NCBI GenBank assembly: GCA_030272585.1
Contig: BSYQ01000004.1
Coordinates: forward strand, 7,192,001-7,256,000
DNA from: Bryopsis sp. KO-2023
Taxonomy: Eukaryota; Chlorophyta; Ulvophyceae; Bryopsidales; Bryopsidaceae
Reading direction: 5' to 3'
DNA length: 64,000 nt
This document shows, one piece after another, positions 57,638 to 64,000 of this stretch (positions within the stretch are counted from its first letter, which is position 1; the number at the start of each line of letters is the position of its first letter). The translations under genes and the position numbers were made by a program. The notes beneath the pieces are model-generated. The model saw only the letters and a list, made by a program, of their open reading frames with translations, did not search any database and had not been told where the DNA came from.

Positions 57638-60600
57638 TCAGCAATTCATTACTCCCCTAATGTAAGTGCACACATGCCCCTCCTTCAGTTCTTTATGTAC
57701 CAGAGGGGTTTCCCGAATATCCACAATCAAATGAATCCTTTCTCTTTTGCCTGCATTGACAGCCCTATGTCTGACCAAGTTGTTCAGTTCAAAAACATGG
57801 CCAGCTTCCATAGGCACCCTCAAACAATCATTTGCACTGCTTGATTCTGGACACACTTCGAAAATCGCCCCAGGTGGAGTTGTAATCGGAACATGAATTC
57901 GATGAGCTTTCTGCCGAAGGAAAGTTGATAAGTAAGGTATTGATTGAACTTAGAAAAATTAAAACAATTGATATTTGAGAAACGGAGTGCATGTATTCTT
58001 TATTAATCTATTTTTTATTCCCTCCAGAGTGAGAATAAGCAGCAGATTTGGTTTGAATAAAAAATAGTGACTAGGAAAAAGAAAACCCAGCAAAAACACC
58101 ACTTTGTTTTTGATGGTTACCAGTGCGTATCCCCCTGAATCAGTGTGGGGTTTGATTTCAGAGCCCGGCGGCATTGATGCGAATTGCATTCGGACGACTT
58201 GGTTTTCACAGCCCTCCCCCAAAACCTATGAAATATGAGGCACATTTAATCGATCGATATCTTTTTTTCCCCGGTCAAAATCAATTCAAGAATAGAAAAA
58301 CTCCGGGGGAGTTTTCCTCTGGACTCCAGAGTCTGGAGGTCGTTTCAACGCATAAAAAATTCTGCCCCATCGGAAAGAAAATATGATAAATTACTTGAAA
58401 AAAGCATCTCAAAGGGAAAAAACTTCCCAATTATTTATGAAGTCGTCGATGAGGCAGAAAAAGAACCATTTCTTTCAGTGTTTTATTCTTTTATTTTCAT
58501 TTTTATAACCTTGTTGATAATTGGCTCCAGTAGATGCCTCAATTTGTGGAACAGAGGAAACACATAGGGGTCCTCTCCACTGTTGCTGGAGAAGATTAAT
58601 AAAACACTTTTTATTCCCGGTTTGAATCGCTCCAATGTGCTTTGCCTTCCTTCCAATATCGCGTTGTGACTTTTCTGATATTCTTCGGTCCAAAAGTTTT
58701 TCGATTGAACAATCGACTGAACCCCGAAAAAAGAAATAAAAAAAAAGAATTTGCAAAGGAATCTTTTCTCAGATTTCAGAAAACCAAAGTTCCCAAACGA
58801 CATTTTTATTTTTTTTGAATAAATTCGTGGTTCTCCCAACAATTTTTAACATTTCGCAAGCTAAATTCTTGCAATCATTTTCTTGGTTTTTTAAATTCGT
58901 TTCCTTTATTTTCTTATCATTCCAATTTTATTGGTGTGATCGTTTCCCTTTTTTTTCTTTATGTTTCTGTTCCAAAATTTTTTTGTGAAAAAAATTTCCA
59001 AGAACCATTATCATACAGAGGATATTTTGATCAGAGGGCAAAAAAGCCAAAATGTTATTTGTCACTTCGGTCAAAACCTGCAGCAAAAATACCTTGGTAG
59101 AAAAAAAGAAAAATACCAATGATAAAAAAGTACATTTATATTTTATTGATTGTGAAGCAAACCCTCAAGACTTTTTTTTTGTTTTTAATTTGCCGTGAGT
59201 GTCTACCAGTATTTTCGTGACAGTCACTGTGGTCAGTCTGACATAGAAAGAAGCAGATGTAGGATCGTTTTGAATTCGGTCCAAATCCATGTATGGAAGT
59301 CCGCTTGGCCAATGCCCACCAATTTTAGTCTGAAACTCCCCCCGCAAGAAAAAATAACAGAAATTTAAAAACACCAAAAGAAAAAGAAAACTGCAGGGAT
59401 GAAGGGGCAAAACTTAAAAAAATAAAATAAAGTATAATATAATATAATGTATTCAAGAAGAACGGTCAAAACATTTAAAATTCAATTGCTAGGGAAAAGT
59501 GCTTTCGGCCTGAAATCCAGATTGAGCTATTTTTTTATATCGAATCCCCTCTCCAAATTAAAATATATTAAAACAATGAAATTTAAAAAAACTCCTCAAA
59601 ATTATTTAAGTAATTAGAAATGAATGATGCAAATATTGGAAAACCTGGCACAACAATAGATTGCCCCACCTTTTCACTATAAACGGCTTTGTATGTGGAA
59701 GTTTCGCTCAAAAGAGGGGCTCCAATGATGTTCAAAAGGCCTTTTGTTGGCAACTACTTTGAAACACAGAAAACCAAGAAATGAGGCAAATAAAAAAAGG
59801 ACTTTTCTTAATGTTTTCATGTAGACAGTATTAATAAATACAGTCATCCCCCGAAAAGGAAAAATATCCTGATGCATTTGTTGGGGAAAAAAGAAAAAGA
59901 CTGAAATGACCTCTAACAATCGATTGCTAGCATAACATAACAGAAAAAAATACTGAAAAAAAATGAAGGGCATAAAAAGCAGAAATGCCCTCTATCAGGT
60001 TTGGATTGCATTTAATACTGAAGGTTTGTAGCAGAATATACAAGTTCAGTGTTAAAAAAAAATGAACATGAAAAAAATGTGTAACAAAAAAATATTGACA
60101 AAAAAAAGAAGGAAATTAAGGGAGGAAAATGGTGAAATTCGTACAGTGCTACTTGTAACCCGACTTGCAAGCACACATTTGAAAAAATTTGAAAAAGGGA
60201 AAAAAAAAAGAACTTGTCTTACTTGTCTCCTCCATAGCATGGTTTCGGTGAGTAAATCCACCGCCACTATGTCCCCATTCAAGGTTTGATCGAACCTAGC
60301 CCTTCTTTGAGCTTTTTTATTGGCTCCAAAAAAAGCAACATCATCGATTACAGCAAGGCCCTTTAGAAAAGTCCCCTCTTCCGGTGCCTGTGTTCAAGAA
60401 AGAAAAAAAAAAAAAGAACAAGAAAAACATAGGTGAAAGATACAAGAGTCAGGAAACTTTTGTATAAGTGAATTTGATTCTTTTTTTTGCTGTGTATTGC
60501 AGGATTTCAGTTTCTTGATAATAAATAACTTATATATATCGCCTCAGAAAATCCAACTGTGAAAAAATAATGTTTCTCTTTTTACCTTAACCTTGGCTTT

Positions 60601-62978
60601 TCATTTTTTATTTTTTCAGCAAACGACCAAAAAATGAAAATTCCTTTTTTTATAATCCAGCATTTTTTTTTTCAGAAACCGAAAGAACGAACAGAACAAA
60701 CAAATGGCCAGGGGGTCGCCCATAAATTATGAATTTTGCCTGTGGCTCATTTGAGGGTTTTCTGATGCTCTTTTCAGTTAACACCAATATCCAATTAAAT
60801 GGGGGGGGGGGAGGGGATATACCTTCCAAATTGTGTTCTTTTCGCCAGTTTGTGGATGTATGGTCATGACAGCCCCTCTATCAGAATCCAGAATTACGAA
60901 AACTTTGCCCCACTCCACCAGACCGTGGACCATTTTCCCGATACCTTCAAATTTCTTGACGATTTTTCCTTCCTCCAAGTCAATTTCCACCATCATGCTC
61001 TGTAGCTCAAAGAAAAAAAATTAAGAAAACTTACTATATTATTACATCAAGTGTTTTATTTTGCCAATCTCAATGGAACAACGGATTCCAAAAAATAGCC
61101 AGAAAAGGGAAGAAGAAAAAACATCGTTGTGAAAAATGCACAACAGAGAGGTTTTGGTTTTTGGACAGGAAATTTTGTTGTGCTCTTCCCACCGGTTTTC
61201 GGAGCCTGTGCAGAACTACCCACAATGTATTGTCGTCCAAAGGGGCCAGAGTGTTGATATGGTCAGCCTTGGTGAAAAAATCCAACACCTTGATCTTGAA
61301 AGAAAATCAAAAAAATTCGTTTGCCCACATATTTTGCTGCTTTTTTTGAGAAATCGGAAATCCAAAACAGACACTCATTTAAAAACGAACCGGTGAAGAA
61401 GGATTCAATTTTTTATTTTCTTTTTGAAAATTTAGGACATTGAGGATGGAAGCAACCTGTTCGCTCTACAAATGAGTAATATGTGCCTCTTCAAAAAAAA
61501 GAAAAGAATATAAGATTCTTCCTCAATGGTTCGTTTTTTTATGATTAACAGAGTGTCTGTTTTTGTTTTTATTTTCTTTTTCACTGAAAAGCCCAAAATT
61601 CTGGAGTCACTTCATCTGCTTCCCTCCATCTTTTTTGGCAAAAAAAAAGGAAATGACATCTCACAATAATCTCATTTTTTTATTTTGAATTAGTTCATTT
61701 ACCTGCTATTGTTTTCGAATACCTGTCTCATCGTTGGAAATTCCAGCACCAATATTCGACCATTGTCTGTGTCGCAAACGTAGACTCTGTTCCCCCGTCT
61801 GACAGCATCATGAGTGAATTTTGAATCCACCTCAACCCTCCTCAAAAATTGCCCTATGTTTTCATCAAAAAAAAATTTAAATGCACTTTAGTAAAAATAA
61901 AAATTGGGAATATCAAGAAAATTGGAGCATGCAGCAAGTATTATTGATTTGGTAATTAAAAAATTATATATTTGCAGAAACATCCTGACCGAGATTCTAA
62001 GGAAATGCACATACGTGTGGGGAAATTTCTTTTTCTCAAAACACTTTCGACCACAGCACCTCAAACATAAATATCACTGAAACGAAATATAGCAAGAAAA
62101 ATGCATCCGCAGAAAAATTATCAACAAAAAAATTCATAATTTGAAAAGCTGATTACTCACAAAAACCGAAATATAAACCTCATCCATCTCAGAGCTCATT
62201 ATGTAACCCAAAATAAAACTGCATGTTACTGATTATCGCTTTTTTTTAATTAAATAAGAATTTCAGTTTCTCATGTTTCATTGTTGTTGATCTGGATTCC
62301 ACCTGTTTCCGTGTCCATTTCAGTAAGATATTCTTTGCTGTTGGCTGCCTTCCAGTCTTTAGCTCTAGTGATCACCCATACTGGTGTCGATTGATGAAGT
62401 TTGTTCATTTGCCCAGGGAACATACCATAAAATACACCTTCCTAAAAACAATAAAATAAATCAGGTAAATAATTCAATTCAAAGTTAAAAAAAAAGCCCA
62501 CATTTCTGTCATCTTATCCGGTCTCAGAATCATGTTTTTGGTTTTCAGGGTTCCAAAAATAAAAAGGAAAATTTGAAGAAAACAGGACACAGAAAATCAA
62601 CTCCTCGCTCCCAAACAAAACAAAAAAAAGGACCAAGAAAAAACAATAAAAGTTCTGAAAAAATCGAAAAAATGTAAGATATTGCTGTCTCAGGTGAGTA
62701 TGTTTTTTCACCTGGGCTTCGCTCAGAACCCCGACAGTATCGTTCTGATAGTCGTACCACATCAAGCGCGAATTCGTCGAGATCAAAAGCTGCTTCGACT
62801 TCTGCACGGTCGTATTCACTCCTCCCCAACCGCCACCTTCAATCAGAACGCTTTGTAGGACATATCCTCCCGCGAACAGCCGAAAAGACGTCATCCCAAT
62901 GGCAAAAAACGTCAAAACGCACAGGATCCCACATCGACCTTTTCTTTGGCGTCCTTTGCGCAGGTAAAGGGGTTCCAT
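57638..62978 (-). CDS. Type II membrane protein: beta-propeller-like repeats fused to aspartyl/asparaginyl beta-hydroxylase domain
   Basis: Twelve exons (minus): 62712-62978, 62303-62441, 61723-61853, 61193-61294, 60823-60999, 60223-60387, 59670-59753, 59207-59329, 59006-59077, 58510-58716, 58121-58225 and 57638-57910. They sum to 1845 nt, 614 aa, phases closed. Basic N-terminus then a membrane anchor at ~16-32 (CGILCVLTFFAIGMTSF) suggests a luminal body. Residues ~50-400 hold repeated blade-like strands: LMWYDYQNDTVGVL, VYVCDTDNGRILVLEF, VFVILDSDRGAVMTI, GDIVAVDLLTETMLW. Residues 421-614 are the 2OG/Fe(II) hydroxylase: FPLF, MPPGSEIKPHTDSGG (His516, Asp518), HRIHVPI, NNLVRHRAVNAG (His572) and RIHLIVD (Arg582, 2OG-binding). 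Animal AspH is also a type II ER protein but has TPR repeats instead of a propeller. Confidence 0.85.
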
Positions 62979-64000
62979 GCAGCCTCGTCCAGCTGCGAGA
63001 GTGTACGCACGGTGTACTTTTCCTTGGGCAAAGGCGCTTCAAGTGGAGCCGAGCGGTCGAGTCAGATCTGAAAGAAACGTCGTTTTTCGAGGAAGACGGG
63101 GGGAGGGCTGAGGGGGCCACAGACTACCATGGATCAGAAAGTTCACTTTTCAAGGCTTCTGCAGATAATATTTTTTGCCCTTCCTCGGAAGCCACTCGCA
63201 TTCGTACTTTGCTTGCAAGACAAACACCCGCAACCTCGGGCGCTGAGTGTAACATTGATTGATTGGTTTGATGCTGGGTTCGTACGGTGGTGCCTTCATT
63301 GTCGCACTACATTCTTTTTTTGTGGTTTTTAAATTATTGATTAATTGAGTGCTTGGGTTTTTGGATTTTTAAATGTTCCTGGTGGGATTTGTTTTTCTTG
63401 TTTTTTGGGTGCTACAGTGTAACTTCATTGATATTCGGATTTGAACATTCATGTACATTCTTTTTTCCAGTCTTTTTAGGGACATAGATTTGAGAATTGA
63501 CAAATGTTATATTTGTTTGTTTGCGTGGTTTTTTAATCAAAAAGCTGTATACTTTCAAGAGGGAGTAGCAGTTATCTTAAAAATGAGTGGTTGGATACTG
63601 CTGAAAAGTATCGAAAGTTGGATTTGCGAAAGGGCTACAGGCCCGCAGGCCGCCCTTCCGCCAGAAATTTCCACCTCCGTGTGGAGGTGGGGGAGCATTG
63701 GAAATAGTTTTCAACCAGCAAAAGCCATGTCTCGGTTATACCTCACAGACGATGGCATTGCCCCAAGCGCAAAGATGTCTTAACCACAATGGCGACAGGC
63801 CCCAACAAATAAACACTTTTTCCCCCTGCGGGCTTCACTGTTTCGCGAACTGCTTTGTGCCTTGGTTGAGGTGGACAAGACAAAATCGATCAAACATCCC
63901 GTGTCGGACCCGAACGAGTCGTTTGGGTGTGGGTCGATGTGGTGATGGAAAATGGGAGTGAACCAGTCGTGTTCCACGCACACACACACACAAAGAAGGC
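62979..64000. other. Upstream region of the hydroxylase gene; no confident gene
   Basis: It holds the promoter of the minus-strand hydroxylase gene. At 63640-63783 the plus frame codes a compositionally reasonable ~48 residues (ending DDGIAPSAKMS) after an acceptor-like AAAG, possibly the end of an unplaced exon. Nearby CCACCTCC/GGAGGTGG forms an 8-bp hairpin (63675-63694). A CA microsatellite is at 63976-63992. Confidence 0.35.

Overview
This window is nuclear DNA from an intron-rich eukaryote. Nearly every gene is split by short GT-AG introns rich in T runs, and three introns appear to use GC-AG. I worked out exon structures by hand, chaining splice sites so that reading-frame phase closes over the whole gene. 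Gene content (a sulfiredoxin with a presequence, PAN/apple-like modules, H-type lectins, a type II membrane Asp/Asn hydroxylase, no viral or bacterial operon structure) suits a free-living protist, plausibly a unicellular alga. The lineage cannot be fixed from the sequence alone.

Layout. 1-5 kb: a 20-bp minisatellite, then the 3' part of a Crypton/Ndc10-like tyrosine-recombinase-derived gene ending in a GCR1_C-like domain (+), a tRNA-like pseudogene, and a GC-rich RGG reading frame with a perfect G-box palindrome. 5-13.5 kb: proline iminopeptidase (+, 8 exons) and a SAM-dependent methyltransferase (+, 6 exons). 14.3-17.5 kb: a disordered PAM2-motif protein (-) divergent from sulfiredoxin (+). 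18.6-28.6 kb: two H-type lectin genes in inverted orientation, enclosing a coiled-coil gene (+) and a PLAC8-domain gene (+). 29.4-34.0 kb: a family S28 carboxypeptidase (+, 10 exons). 34.9-40.2 kb: three tandem members of an unrecognised secreted two-exon family; a fourth member lies inverted at 55.7-56.7 kb. 41-47.5 kb: a secreted Ala-rich/apple-domain protein with a large internal duplication (+, 17 exons). 49.7-54.3 kb: a secreted Cys-rich, Lys-rich, ankyrin-repeat protein (-, 13 exons). 57.6-63.0 kb: a type II membrane protein with beta-propeller-like repeats fused to an aspartyl/asparaginyl beta-hydroxylase domain (-, 12 exons).

Taken together, the right two thirds is dominated by secretory-pathway or cell-surface proteins: lectins, the S28 peptidase, the four-copy family, the apple-domain protein, the secreted ankyrin protein and the luminal hydroxylase. 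Two unrelated families (lectin, four-copy family) have each been copied as 0.8-1.8 kb inverted segments that carry their promoters and lie 8-15 kb apart. The most novel-looking items are the four-copy secreted family, the propeller-hydroxylase fusion and the secreted ankyrin protein.
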